A stretch of DNA of 64,000 nt from an uncultured Prevotellaceae bacterium (GCA_900318885.1 ONMN01000004.1:29577-93576), one strand, 5' to 3'; numbered from the stretch's first letter, positions 32,657-41,437 are shown. The notes: generated by a model from the letters alone, not told the origin. Program-made: numbers and translations.

Positions 32657-32857
32657 TTATACTGCAATACGATTTTCTTTCGCCAGACGATAGCATAAAG
32701 CCTCGCAAAGCACACGGCTCATATTCACCTCTACAGCATTACCGATAAACTTCTTTTGCTCGGCCTGAGTACCCTCTCCATGCACACGGGCATACTCTAC
32801 ACCTGTAGAAGTACCTCCAGCCCCACAAAACAAATCAATATATAATAGTTTTATCAT
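32657..32857 (-). pseudogene. C5 DNA methyltransferase with internal deletion, 66 aa
   Basis: The frame begins like a cytosine-C5 methylase (LLYIDLFCGAGGTSTGVE, SAM-binding motif I) and jumps after about 28 residues directly to the C-terminal end of the same family (GTQAEQKKFIGNAVEVNM, motif X, then RVLCEAL). The catalytic PC motif IV, motif VIII and the target-recognition domain are absent; normal members have 300-600 residues. The junction is in frame, so it is either a recent deletion or a collapsed assembly. It is coupled by a 4-nt overlap to the gene upstream. It is not an active methylase as it stands. Confidence 0.75.
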
Positions 32858-33174
32858 AGCGTCAATAATAATATCATAAGGATTAGCAACAATAGCTGCT
32901 GAAGAAGGGATAGACGGAAGCGGATGTCGGCACGGATGTAGGATCTGCTGTGCCAGGGATGACCGTCGTACACTTTATTATAAATATCGTTGGGGTCAAC
33001 ACTCAAAATCCGCATAATGTTATGCCCAATATCGGACGGATGGATAGGATGCCACCAACCACCAGCATCACCGGCTCCGATACATACATTCCGGATAACA
33101 CGGTGTAGCCTGGGTGAGTTATGACACTGCCCATTATGCCGGTTATGGCGATGGAGTATGAGGTTAGCTTTCAT
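32854..33174 (-). CDS. Hypothetical protein with hydrophobic C-terminal tail, 106 aa
   Basis: The start is taken at ATG 33174 (MKANLILHRHNRHNG), overlapping the end of the HNH gene by 11 nt; the end overlaps the methylase remnant by 4 nt. The centre (GWWHPIHPSDIGHNIMRILS) looks like real protein. The last 18 residues are almost entirely Leu/Ile (LQQLLLLILMILLLTL), which could be a tail anchor. No family recognised. Confidence 0.45.
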   Translation of the reverse strand: MKANLILHRHNRHNGQCHNSPRLHRVIRNVCIGAGDAGGWWHPIHPSDIGHNIMRILSVDPNDIYNKVYDGHPWHSRSYIRADIRFRLSLLQQLLLLILMILLLTL

Positions 33175-33370
33175 CGGAATGGTTCGACTGTTTATCACTC
33201 CACTGGAGGTTGGTCACGTCGTTGTTTTCCTTATTGCCATCGATATGCAACACGTAGGGATAATCACATGGATTAGGGACGAAGTGGGTAGCCACAAGGC
33301 GATGCACCTTATATGTCTTACCTTCAATCCGGACACGGCGATAGCCCTTACCATTATACGATGCTATCAC
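33164..33370 (-). CDS. HNH endonuclease fragment, 68 aa
   Basis: Starts with GTG at 33370, overlapping the stop of the clamp gene (GTGTGA). It contains the pattern GKGYRRVRIEGKTYKVHRLVATHFVP ... VLHIDGNKENNDVTNLQW, the HNH core of phage homing endonucleases. Normal members carry about 30 more N-terminal residues; an in-frame stretch that fits (FDDGTVRST ... LSDPKTWRV) is visible upstream, inside the 3' end of the clamp gene in another frame. So either the start lies inside the clamp gene or a frameshift separates them. Confidence 0.7.
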   Translation of the reverse strand: MIASYNGKGYRRVRIEGKTYKVHRLVATHFVPNPCDYPYVLHIDGNKENNDVTNLQWSDKQSNHSDES

Positions 33371-34620
33371 ACGCCACGTCTTAGGATCTGACAGTACGTT
33401 ACGTGTCGAGCGTACAGTACCGTCATCGAATATGAAGTAGAAAGTGTGGCCCGCTGTCTGATAGAAGCAGGCACATTCAACTGCATGGGCATGGTGAGCT
33501 CAGTAAGTACGGAATTGTCGGCATCCTCTTTGAACAGGATGGGCTTCGAGTTAGAAGTGAGTTCCAGGCGCACATTGTCGGTACTGATGTTACCCAGCAA
33601 TTCGATGATATGCGCACACTTACAACCGATACTGAAGCCGTCGGGGATATTCATGGCATCCTCCACCTCGGCGAGTACCAGGTTCTCGTTAGCAGCCTTA
33701 GAAAAATCGTTATCCTCGGCAGAGAGATTCAGGAACATGCCTTCCTTAGTCAGTCGTACCATATTCGACGACTCCGAGGCCATCAGCGACACACGACGGG
33801 CAGCACCTATCAGGTTCGAAACGGGCAGGATAGCATGATAGGGGCATTCCGACGGGATAACTGAATTGTAGTTGGGATATTTACCTTCGATATCGCGGAT
33901 GGTAAAGGCGATGTCACCAGACTCGATACACATGTGCTTACCATCGTGGGTCACAGTAACGGTTTCCAGACCGGCGAACGGTGCGGAGAGGGTGCCGATG
34001 AGCGAGTTGTGTATCAGGATGACACGCTTCTCACCCGTCAGGAACGGAAGGCCATGCTGGTAGGCATACTTATAGAGTTTATGACCATTGGTAGCCACGA
34101 AGATAACACCCTCATCCTGCACGTCGAGACATACGGCACTGAATACGGGACGCAAAGGATCGTCAGGCGTACAGCACGAGGTGGCAGCCTTCATCGCGGG
34201 GAACAGGATTTTTGTCTCTATCTCGAAACTGGTGGTCGGGGTGGTCATCTTTGCCACAGCGGGATATTCATCGGCACGCTCTACGGGGACGCTCACCATA
34301 CCAGTGGCATACTTGAACTTCGCCACCAATGCCTGCATATCCACATCGATCTCCACAGGCTGCTCAGGCAGTGAGCCCAACAGTCCGATGATATCATTAC
34401 ACTGGAGGCAGAACTTCTCAAAGTCCGTCTCGCTATCGAGCGTCAGATTGATAGGCATGCACAACGAGTTTTCCTGTGATGAACCAGTGATAAAGAATTT
34501 ACCATCACGCTCGGTAAAGAGGTGGTCGAGCAATATCGGCAGCGAACACTTCTTCTGCATCACGGCTCCAGTGGCCTTCAGCACACGGAGCAATTCTTTT
34601 GCGGAAACATTGAACTTCAT
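33367..34620 (-). CDS. dnaN: DNA polymerase III sliding clamp (beta)
   Basis: 417 residues. The N-terminus (MKFNVSAKELLRVLKATGAVMQKKCSLPILLDHLF) and the three-domain arrangement match DnaN. The family C-terminus (LTMPMQL, compare YVVMPMRL in Escherichia coli) appears at about residue 376, after which about 40 residues of unrelated sequence (RATLSTSYSMTVLYARHVTY) follow. That extension overlaps coding sequence for the HNH gene in another frame, so an insertion has probably replaced the native stop. The clamp would tether host DNA polymerase III to phage DNA. Confidence 0.88.
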   Translation of the reverse strand: MKFNVSAKELLRVLKATGAVMQKKCSLPILLDHLFTERDGKFFITGSSQENSLCMPINLTLDSETDFEKFCLQCNDIIGLLGSLPEQPVEIDVDMQALVAKFKYATGMVSVPVERADEYPAVAKMTTPTTSFEIETKILFPAMKAATSCCTPDDPLRPVFSAVCLDVQDEGVIFVATNGHKLYKYAYQHGLPFLTGEKRVILIHNSLIGTLSAPFAGLETVTVTHDGKHMCIESGDIAFTIRDIEGKYPNYNSVIPSECPYHAILPVSNLIGAARRVSLMASESSNMVRLTKEGMFLNLSAEDNDFSKAANENLVLAEVEDAMNIPDGFSIGCKCAHIIELLGNISTDNVRLELTSNSKPILFKEDADNSVLTELTMPMQLNVPASIRQRATLSTSYSMTVLYARHVTYCQILRRGV

Positions 34621-34640
34621 AATTTCATCCGTTTAATTCG

Positions 34641-35258
34641 TTAGAATGGCAGATCGTCGGGTGCTTCTTCGCCTCCGAAGGGGTCTGCATAGTCTGTTGG
34701 TGCCTGGGTAGAGTAGCCGGTCACGCCCTGAGCGACGGGTGCGCTGCTGTTACGTGGCTGCTGCTGGGTGTTCTGTTCCTCGATGAGATACGAGTCACCC
34801 ATCTGGAAGGGCATCAGCGTAGAGATAGCCTTTGCCAGGTCGGTGCCCTGCGTGTCGGTCTGGTTGGCCAATTCCGGATGCTCGGCAATCACACGTTTGG
34901 CGAGGACGGCACGGATCTTGGCACGCTTCTCTTCGGGCAACGTGTAGCATACCGAATAGGCAGGCACGTTATAGGCGGTAATCTGTTCGCCCTCACGGGT
35001 CAGACGGTCGCGGATGGTCTGGATATACTTACCACTCAGTCCACGATGTACGAAGGTGAGGAAGGCACGGAAACCGCTGGCATTACGCTTGCCTTCATCG
35101 CGGGTGTCGGCCTTGATGTCGATGCCGTTGATACCGGTGGGAATGAAAATACCAGGAATCTTCACCTTACCTTTGCCGTCGGCGGTTGGAAACTCCGGCT
35201 CAATGTAACGGGCTCCAGTGAAAATGCCCGCGTCAATAGAAAATCTGTACTTACTCAT
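34641..35258 (-). CDS. Probable single-stranded DNA-binding protein, 205 aa
   Basis: 205 residues. Residues 1-140 are a beta-rich domain of unknown family; residues 150-195 are a Gln/Ser/Pro-rich linker (EEQNTQQQPRNSSAPVAQ); the end is EEAPDDLPF, which closely imitates the acidic SSB C-terminal tip (DDDIPF) used to recruit replication proteins. It lies between primase-helicase and clamp genes. The SSB call rests on this architecture and the neighbours. Confidence 0.7.
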   Translation of the reverse strand: MSKYRFSIDAGIFTGARYIEPEFPTADGKGKVKIPGIFIPTGINGIDIKADTRDEGKRNASGFRAFLTFVHRGLSGKYIQTIRDRLTREGEQITAYNVPAYSVCYTLPEEKRAKIRAVLAKRVIAEHPELANQTDTQGTDLAKAISTLMPFQMGDSYLIEEQNTQQQPRNSSAPVAQGVTGYSTQAPTDYADPFGGEEAPDDLPF

Positions 35259-35271
35259 AATTGTTTATCTT

Positions 35272-38200
35272 TTAAAATGGTAAATCTTCCTCTTGTGGCT
35301 GCTGTGGGGCAGCGGCCTCTACGGTTCCCGTCGCTTGGGGTGCGGGGTTGGTGGCGGTGCGCTTACGCTGCTTGGCATCGAGGTATGAGCGCCAGCGGTT
35401 CTGTTCCTCTTCGGTCAGTCTCACCTCATTGCCATTGTCATCACAGATAGGTGCGGGGTCAGGGGCATTCAGGAACGAGGTATATACCTTCATCAGTTCG
35501 TCATTGTTGGCGGGAATGCTGTCTTTGCCCTGACGATAGAAATACACGGCATGCTCGGTACGCACGAGTTCACGGATCTGCTTCGGTGCGATGGTCGCAT
35601 CATCCTCCCACTCACGGCCCTCGAAGTAACGGCGCGTACACCATGCCTGGTGTGCGAAGTAGTTGGTCTGCTCGGCCTTCTTCAGCACCTTACCATCAGC
35701 ACGCCTGAAGAGTTGTGGCGGGTTCATCACAATACCGGCTGTCTCGCAGTAGTCCAGAATACGACGCTTGAATGCTTTCGGCGAGAACGAGTCGGTCTTG
35801 TTTTTCGAGGCTTCGGCGAAGTCGCTCTTGTATTCCTCCAACATCGAGTCGAGATCCACGGGGACACCATAGACATGCTCCTGGGCAAAGAACACACGGG
35901 CAAAACGCAGGAAGGCTTCGCCCAACGACTGCGTGAGGGTACGCTGCTCCATGTATTTCTTCTGGGCATCGACCTTCTCATCATAGCGCATCACAAACTG
36001 CACGGCGAGCGCACAGATCATCGCTATCTGATTGCGCGAGGTGGCCGACAGCTTATCAGGACTAACAGCATTGAAGTCGGGCATGATATCCGAGATATAG
36101 CGGGCTGCCTTATTCTTCATAATGTTCTGACCACAGAAGCGGTGCGAAAAACCTCCCATGCAGACACGACGCATGGTAGAGTCGTCGAGGTCATGCAGCG
36201 GATAGTTCGACGTGACCACATGCCCAGGGCCTTCGCTCAATGGGATGGTGATACGATCCTTATACATATAGCGCACGCTGAAATCACCGGTGGTCAGGTT
36301 GTAGAGCTTACCGAAATCGAGCGAGGCATCCACATCCTCCCAATGCACCACGCGGTGCTTATGGTGCTGGTACTCGGCGAGGTTGGCCGAAAACTCTTTA
36401 TTGCTTATCAGGTCGCGTCCGTTGATATTCAGGATATGGGCCGCACAACCGGCAAAGATACGCACGAAGGTACTCTTTCCTGAGCCACCTTCTGCACGGT
36501 TGGCTGCTGATACCACATTCTCTATAAGATAACTGATGCAGTTCGATTTGGAGTCACGATAGCGCCAGAGCATACGACCCAAGCAGAATATCAGATTGGC
36601 AAAGCGACAGTCGAGTTCCATCTGTTCCTCGCTGCTGAATTGCTTACCATCGTGAAGCAGCTGCTGTTCCTGTTCCCATTCCTCATTGGCAAAGCCACGG
36701 ATAACGCGCAGGGTGGGCCACATTTCATCTTCGTGCTTACCCTTCCAATCAACAATCCATCTATGCGATTGCGCCCACAATGCCAGTTCGTTCTTTTCCT
36801 GCTCCAACTGCACCAGCGTATAGAGCGGTTTGCCCAAGTCATCCTTTTCGTTCTGCTTACGGGCAATGGCGCTCAAACGCTCCTGGTACTCCGGATTCTC
36901 TGAGATAGAGAACGGCAGTTCCTTCAATGGCTGGATGTTCCAATGCAACTTCTCGGCACGCTCCACATTGAAGTCTATCTGGTCGTAAGGCAACAGGGTT
37001 ATCTCATTGTCGGTAATCCTGAGTGCGCCATTCTCATAGAAGAAGTGCTCTATGTGTCGGCCATAGCCTTCGTTATAGTTCAGCTTCACGCTGGGCAGCG
37101 AGGCAATGGTTTTTTCGTTGATCTCCTTATTGGCTCTCAACACAGCCTGCACCATCAACTCGTATTCGTCGGGCATACCAGGACGGCTATCGTTCAACTG
37201 ACGGGCATACGCCTTCAACTGTTCGATGGTGGCCTGCACCATAGAGGATGGTTCCAGTTCGTCGGCAAACGGGCCGTCAATATGAACAAAGCGGCCAATC
37301 TTATCCGCTTCGTCTGGGCGCACGTCACGGGCATAACCAGCCGATGCCATAAACTCCCAGAGCGTCGCGGGATTGATGGTATAGTACACCTCTTTTACAA
37401 AGCCGTTCTTATCCCTTTTCTCTTTTCGCTCGAAGGGGTCGCTGGATAATGCCGACGTGATACAGCTGCTGAAGAGGCGGTTGATATCCTCATCGTTCTG
37501 GAAGGCTTCTCGCGGCAACATACGGTATGCCAGGAAGAAATCTCTCACCGTCTGTACGGGATGACAGAACAATCGGGGAAAATACAGATGGATGCGGTCA
37601 CTGATGCCTTCGGGCAGTTCGGCACGCAGGATGTCACGATAGCGACAGCTAATGTCGCGGGCCTTCAGGGTGGTCTTGGTGGCCGACGGGTAGAGGGTGT
37701 AGATGCTCTCGGCAAAGCGGTGCATCTTATTATAGTGTACGCTGCTGAATGGGACGTTTCCATAAGGGAAACACACATGGTACCAACGATTGCCGAATGC
37801 CTTCGGATAGGTACAGCGCAAAGCCTTCAGATGGTAGTAGGTGGCAATGGCATCCTGAGCGGTGGTGCAATAGATGACGGCACGGGCCTTCATGTCTTTG
37901 GTCTCGATAGGCACATCCACCTGTTCCAGTACGGTATTACCCTTGCTGTTCACGGTGGACTGCCATTCCTTCGTGGTCTTACTGATATTGCCATCTTCGA
38001 GCTCTTCCTCTTCCAGTTCCTTGATAGCGGCAGCCACACCGGTACGGTCGCTATTGCGGAGTTCTACGGCACGAAGGAAAACCTTATCGCCAGCCAACCA
38101 ACGGCTGACCTTTGCGGGCGTATGTTCCTCGGTGGTACTGAATACCATCGGCGGCTGCTCCTCGATGGCCGGTCTGAAGATGCTACCGCAATCCTCCTTT

Positions 38201-38949
38201 TCGTCATCACACAGAGCAATAAAAATAGGATTCCATGGGGTACTAATCAGTACCTCCGATTGCGGTTCACCCTGACGCGAAACGGCAGGCAGCGTCACCT
38301 TACCGACGGCCCACACCTTGAAGTCCTTCTGGATGTCCGACGGATGGAAATGCCAGGCTGATTCTTTATTCTGGGTATCGAAACCATACTGTTCGATGCC
38401 GTCGCGACTGAGCCAGGTCGTACAACCGAGGGCTGCCAGGTCTTGTGGCGTGAAGTCAGTCTTAGGTTCAAAGGTAAGAACCTCCTGCGGACGGACGGCC
38501 ACCTGTCGGAAGTCCCTATAACAAAGCGAGGGCCATTTCTCCTCCAGTTCCTCACGGGTATGGCCCGCATGCTCGGCGAGTTCCATACAAGTGTGTCGCA
38601 GATCCTCACCCACACAGATAAACGTCTGTGGCGAGTGGGAATCCTTCTGCCACCAATAGCCATAACCCTTCATGGCGGCATAGAGTTCGATGGCACCATA
38701 GCCACCACGCTTGGTCTTGGTACAGAACCAGTGTTCTACGGGCTTGCCATAGAGACCGCCACGCTTGCGCTGGTAGATAATAAAGTGGGGTGTGGACTTC
38801 TGCTGACCAGACGACTGACTACCTGGGGCCGTCTTACAGAACGGGCACCAACAGGCCAACTGACCTTCCTCGGTCTGTTGGTCGGCGGGTGTCACAAGCA
38901 TCTGCAAGGGCAGCGCTGCCAATTCATCAATCAGTGGGTCGTAGATCAT
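35272..38949 (-). CDS. Primase-helicase fusion (zinc finger, SF3-type ATPase), 1,225 aa
   Basis: The N-terminus has a CHC2-like zinc finger (ACWCPFC near residue 33 and HWFC near residue 73). The C-terminal half contains the SF3 (D5-type) helicase core: Walker A AEGGSGKSTF near residue 822, Walker B HRVVHWEDVD near 866, motif C GHVVTSNY near 908, and DDSTMRRV as the arginine finger region. The protein ends in PQQPQEEDLPF, again an SSB-like acidic tip, just like the neighbouring SSB-like protein. It would unwind and prime DNA in phage replication. Confidence 0.88.
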   Translation of the reverse strand: MIYDPLIDELAALPLQMLVTPADQQTEEGQLACWCPFCKTAPGSQSSGQQKSTPHFIIYQRKRGGLYGKPVEHWFCTKTKRGGYGAIELYAAMKGYGYWWQKDSHSPQTFICVGEDLRHTCMELAEHAGHTREELEEKWPSLCYRDFRQVAVRPQEVLTFEPKTDFTPQDLAALGCTTWLSRDGIEQYGFDTQNKESAWHFHPSDIQKDFKVWAVGKVTLPAVSRQGEPQSEVLISTPWNPIFIALCDDEKEDCGSIFRPAIEEQPPMVFSTTEEHTPAKVSRWLAGDKVFLRAVELRNSDRTGVAAAIKELEEEELEDGNISKTTKEWQSTVNSKGNTVLEQVDVPIETKDMKARAVIYCTTAQDAIATYYHLKALRCTYPKAFGNRWYHVCFPYGNVPFSSVHYNKMHRFAESIYTLYPSATKTTLKARDISCRYRDILRAELPEGISDRIHLYFPRLFCHPVQTVRDFFLAYRMLPREAFQNDEDINRLFSSCITSALSSDPFERKEKRDKNGFVKEVYYTINPATLWEFMASAGYARDVRPDEADKIGRFVHIDGPFADELEPSSMVQATIEQLKAYARQLNDSRPGMPDEYELMVQAVLRANKEINEKTIASLPSVKLNYNEGYGRHIEHFFYENGALRITDNEITLLPYDQIDFNVERAEKLHWNIQPLKELPFSISENPEYQERLSAIARKQNEKDDLGKPLYTLVQLEQEKNELALWAQSHRWIVDWKGKHEDEMWPTLRVIRGFANEEWEQEQQLLHDGKQFSSEEQMELDCRFANLIFCLGRMLWRYRDSKSNCISYLIENVVSAANRAEGGSGKSTFVRIFAGCAAHILNINGRDLISNKEFSANLAEYQHHKHRVVHWEDVDASLDFGKLYNLTTGDFSVRYMYKDRITIPLSEGPGHVVTSNYPLHDLDDSTMRRVCMGGFSHRFCGQNIMKNKAARYISDIMPDFNAVSPDKLSATSRNQIAMICALAVQFVMRYDEKVDAQKKYMEQRTLTQSLGEAFLRFARVFFAQEHVYGVPVDLDSMLEEYKSDFAEASKNKTDSFSPKAFKRRILDYCETAGIVMNPPQLFRRADGKVLKKAEQTNYFAHQAWCTRRYFEGREWEDDATIAPKQIRELVRTEHAVYFYRQGKDSIPANNDELMKVYTSFLNAPDPAPICDDNGNEVRLTEEEQNRWRSYLDAKQRKRTATNPAPQATGTVEAAAPQQPQEEDLPF

Positions 38950-38954
38950 ACGCC

Positions 38955-39599
38955 TTAACGCACGTCAAGTAACATCGAGAAACACTGCCATAAGGCCCAT
39001 GAGGTACGGCGACAGTCGTAGGTGGCACTATGCACATTGCCTTGCTCCGGATAGGGAGGCATGGCATCATATACTTTCTTATGGTCTGCCAGACCATCGT
39101 GATGCAACATACAATAGCGGTCGCCAATCTCGGCAATGAAGGTACGGGCATCACGGCAGTTATGGAAGTGGACGGGGAAAACTTTCTCCATATCGTAGCG
39201 ACGCAGGATGGTACGCAGGATGCTCACGTCAAAGTCGGAGCCTTGCGCCCAGAGGATGAGCACATCTGCCTCGGTAAAGTTCTTAACCTCACACAGCCAG
39301 TCAATGAAATTCATCATCACCTCGCTCAGGGGATAGCAGTCGCCGGTCAGCACCTCACGCTTCACCTCTTCGGGTTTCTCACTCCACCATTTGACTGTGG
39401 ACGGATTGAAGTCGAAGCCGTCGGCCACACACGAACGGATATCCACCTTCGCCTCGAAGGGAGCAATCGCCTTGGGGAACAGCTCTTGGGAATCGACGGC
39501 ATAGCGGTTAAATACTACGGCGGCCAGCTGCAACACAGCGGCATTGCACGCCAGGGATAATGTTTCGAAATCAAAGGTAATGTCAACGATCTTCGTCAT
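38955..39599 (-). CDS. DnaQ-like 3'-5' exonuclease (DEDDh), 214 aa
   Basis: The start is ATG 39599 (MTKIVDITFDFETLSL); a longer TTG-initiated form is less likely. Exonuclease motifs: DFETLS (I), WAQGSDFDVSILR (II) and HSATYDCRRTSW (III, with His and Asp of the DEDDh type). The family removes 3' nucleotides as proofreading or repair nuclease. It is located 5 nt upstream of the primase-helicase, inside the replication module. No polymerase domain is attached. Confidence 0.9.
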   Translation of the reverse strand: MTKIVDITFDFETLSLACNAAVLQLAAVVFNRYAVDSQELFPKAIAPFEAKVDIRSCVADGFDFNPSTVKWWSEKPEEVKREVLTGDCYPLSEVMMNFIDWLCEVKNFTEADVLILWAQGSDFDVSILRTILRRYDMEKVFPVHFHNCRDARTFIAEIGDRYCMLHHDGLADHKKVYDAMPPYPEQGNVHSATYDCRRTSWALWQCFSMLLDVR

Positions 39600-39615
39600 A
39601 ATTGTCAATTTTCAA

Positions 39616-39999
39616 TTAGAAATTAAAGAATTTCGTCAGGTTCAACCATTGGAAGTGGCAGGGATGCAGACGTTTCAGGGTGGCTTCTATCAGCAGCTTC
39701 ATGTCAGACAGCGAGGCGAAGCGGAAATTAGGCTCGTGCAGCGTGACCTCTATTCGCTGAAGGTTCTTACCAATGCGCCTGATGACATCGTGGGCCTCGC
39801 GGATGGTGACGCGCTGGGCAATGCCGTGACCACATCCTATCAGATAGTCGAAAGTGCGCGTGAGCAACTGACGGTTGGCTCCGCGAAACTGGAAGCACAC
39901 CTCACCGTCCTGTGCGTCTCTGTCATCGACCACTGCCACGACATGCAGCGGTCGGTAACTATCCTTCTGCGGCCTTCCCCTGCGGCATAGTTTCTTCAC
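39616..39999 (-). CDS. Hypothetical basic protein, 127 aa
   Basis: 127 residues starting MKKLCRRGRPQKDSYRPLHV, overlapping the upstream gene by 41 nt. Beta-rich with many Arg and His, and a GRPQK turn that may contact DNA. A later start at an internal Met (MKLLIEAT) would leave only a short peptide. It lies in the replication module; no family recognised. Confidence 0.55.
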   Translation of the reverse strand: MKKLCRRGRPQKDSYRPLHVVAVVDDRDAQDGEVCFQFRGANRQLLTRTFDYLIGCGHGIAQRVTIREAHDVIRRIGKNLQRIEVTLHEPNFRFASLSDMKLLIEATLKRLHPCHFQWLNLTKFFNF

Positions 40000-40468
40000 C
40001 AGAGCCTCCCTTCTCTATCTCACGCTCAAACTCTTCGATACATGCCTTCACACCGATGCGCTCGTAGTCGCTCCAGTCGTCGGTCGAGAACTTATTCAGC
40101 ACCGAATTGCTACCCATGCCCATCTGGTTCATGTGTTCTGTGAACACCTTCTTCAGACCAAACGACATACCCAGCACCCGATAGAACACACCCTTGCCGT
40201 TCACCATTTCGTCGATGGTGGGCAACAGGTGGGTATCTACCCCGTCAGGGAAGATCTCGGCACGGTGGGCATCGATGAAGTCGCGCTTGATCTGATTGAT
40301 ACCATTCAGTTCCCACTCGTGAAAGCCCTCCTTGAAGAAACGGTCGTAGGCAAAGTACTGCAAAGCGCCATACTTAGCCATCACCGCAAAGAGCACCTTC
40401 TTCTGAGATGGTGTAAGGTCGTTACACTCCAAGTGAGTTTTCGGCTCTGTTATTTTTTCTATTATCAT
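39959..40468 (-). CDS. Hypothetical protein, first gene of the replication operon, 169 aa
   Basis: 169 residues starting MIIEKITEPKTHLECNDLTPSQKKVLFAVMAKYG. Soluble, alpha/beta, with a Gly/Glu-rich C-terminus. It heads the leftward replication operon behind a regulated promoter. I do not recognise the family; a replication or regulatory accessory role is inferred only from location. Confidence 0.65.
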   Translation of the reverse strand: MIIEKITEPKTHLECNDLTPSQKKVLFAVMAKYGALQYFAYDRFFKEGFHEWELNGINQIKRDFIDAHRAEIFPDGVDTHLLPTIDEMVNGKGVFYRVLGMSFGLKKVFTEHMNQMGMGSNSVLNKFSTDDWSDYERIGVKACIEEFEREIEKGGSGEETMPQGKAAEG

Positions 40469-40502
40469 ATTGTATATTTGAATTTTTTTATTTAATTTTG
40501 CG

Positions 40503-40534
40503 CAAAGGTAAACATTTTATTTTGTCAAACCAAA
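40503..40534 (-). promoter_or_regulatory. Leftward replication-operon promoter
   Basis: Minus strand TTTG (40531-40534), 20 nt, TACCTTTG (40503-40510). Its upstream box coincides with a CAAATATTAT motif on the plus strand (40531-40540), so a protein bound there would block it. Confidence 0.72.
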
Positions 40535-40549
40535 TATTATCTAAGTTTT
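40520..40549 (+). promoter_or_regulatory. Rightward promoter of the XRE regulator
   Basis: Plus strand TTTTG (40520-40524), 17 nt, TAAGTTTT (40542-40549), with CAAATATTAT in the spacer. The segment is homologous to promoters E1 and E2 (shared TTTTATTTTGTC and CAAATATTAT). The -7 box is weaker than consensus. It overlaps the divergent leftward promoter. Confidence 0.5.
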
Positions 40550-40572
40550 CTTTCAAATTTAACATTTAGCGA

Positions 40573-40587
40573 CAAATATCATATTTG
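40573..40587. promoter_or_regulatory. Palindromic operator CAAATAT-C-ATATTTG
   Basis: A perfect 15-nt inverted repeat between the divergent replication operon and the XRE regulator gene. Half-sites of the same sequence occur in promoters E1 and E2 and in several leaders. It is the best candidate operator of the regulator encoded at 40680. Confidence 0.65.
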
Positions 40588-40679
40588 AGATTCAGTACAT
40601 ATAATATAATATATAAGTAGGCATTCCGACGAATTGTTACAGATAGGTTTAGTTAAATAACATTAAAACGAAAAAGATT

Positions 40680-41402
40680 ATGGATTACTCGTACAATTAC
40701 AGGTTTCTCAGCGAGTTTCGCGAGGAAAACAAACTGTCGAAGCGTGACCTCCTGGAGGCATTAGGCAGTTCAGACTACACAGGCATCAACCGCTGGCTGG
40801 ATGGTAAGACTCCCATCCACCTCACGGCCATGCTACGTTTGTGCAACTACTACAACATTCCCATGAGCCGTTTCTTCTTCGATGCCGACGGCGAGAGCAC
40901 CCTGCACATCTTACCACCGAGCGCAGACAGCCAGACCACACCCACCGATGACTACGGCATCAACAACACGGCGGGCAAATCGATCATCGAGACCCACATC
41001 ACCACACGCCTCATTTCCTCCCAATCCCAGGAGCGCATGGTCACAAAGGGCCTCTTAGAAAAGGATCGTTACTACGTGGGTGGCGCAGCGGTGAATCATG
41101 GGGACATAATGGGGACTGTCCCTGCTGTGAGTAGCGATAGCGGATTACAGAGGGACTGTCCCCAATGTGTCCCTGGCTCCTCAGAGCCAATGCCTGAGTC
41201 AGAAGCTATCCTCCGTCTCAAACTCGAACACGCCAACGAGCTCCGTCAGCTGGAGCGCGACAGCCACGAGCGCGAAGATCGCATCCGTCGCGACTGTCAG
41301 GCACAGTTCGATGCAGAGCGCAACCGGCTCATGGATATCATCGAACGCCAGAACGCAGAACTGGCAAAACTCTATAACGAGGGAAAAGAGGGCGTGAAGT
41401 AA
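40680..41402 (+). CDS. XRE-type transcriptional regulator with coiled-coil tail
   Basis: 240 residues. Residues 5-65 form a Cro/CI-type helix-turn-helix (FLSEFREENKLSKRDLLEALG, then INRWLDGKTPIHLTAMLRLCNYY). Residues 178-237 are a coiled coil (LKLEHANELRQLERDSHERE), suitable for dimerisation. It faces away from the replication operon across a palindromic operator, the arrangement of a lysogeny or copy-number switch regulator. Residues about 140-166 are encoded by an inserted GGGGAC-type inverted repeat, so this stretch is probably a late addition. It ends at a bidirectional terminator. Confidence 0.8.
   Translation: MDYSYNYRFLSEFREENKLSKRDLLEALGSSDYTGINRWLDGKTPIHLTAMLRLCNYYNIPMSRFFFDADGESTLHILPPSADSQTTPTDDYGINNTAGKSIIETHITTRLISSQSQERMVTKGLLEKDRYYVGGAAVNHGDIMGTVPAVSSDSGLQRDCPQCVPGSSEPMPESEAILRLKLEHANELRQLERDSHEREDRIRRDCQAQFDAERNRLMDIIERQNAELAKLYNEGKEGVK
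41100..41173. repeat. REP-like inverted repeat inside the regulator gene
   Basis: The left arm (41100-41123) and right arm (41151-41173) are imperfect reverse complements sharing GGGACTGTCCC and ATTGGGGAC-type sequence (about 21 of 24 positions). The form resembles REP/BIME elements mobilised by RAYT transposases. It is inserted in frame and adds about 25 residues to the regulator. Confidence 0.55.
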
Positions 41403-41437
41403 CCGCCACCTTATTATTATATATACGCGCACAAATA

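Noticed and set aside
35551-36483. 310-codon open frame on the plus strand inside the primase-helicase gene
   Set aside because: It lies wholly antisense to a gene with clear helicase motifs, lacks any recognisable domain and has no promoter; a frame shadow.
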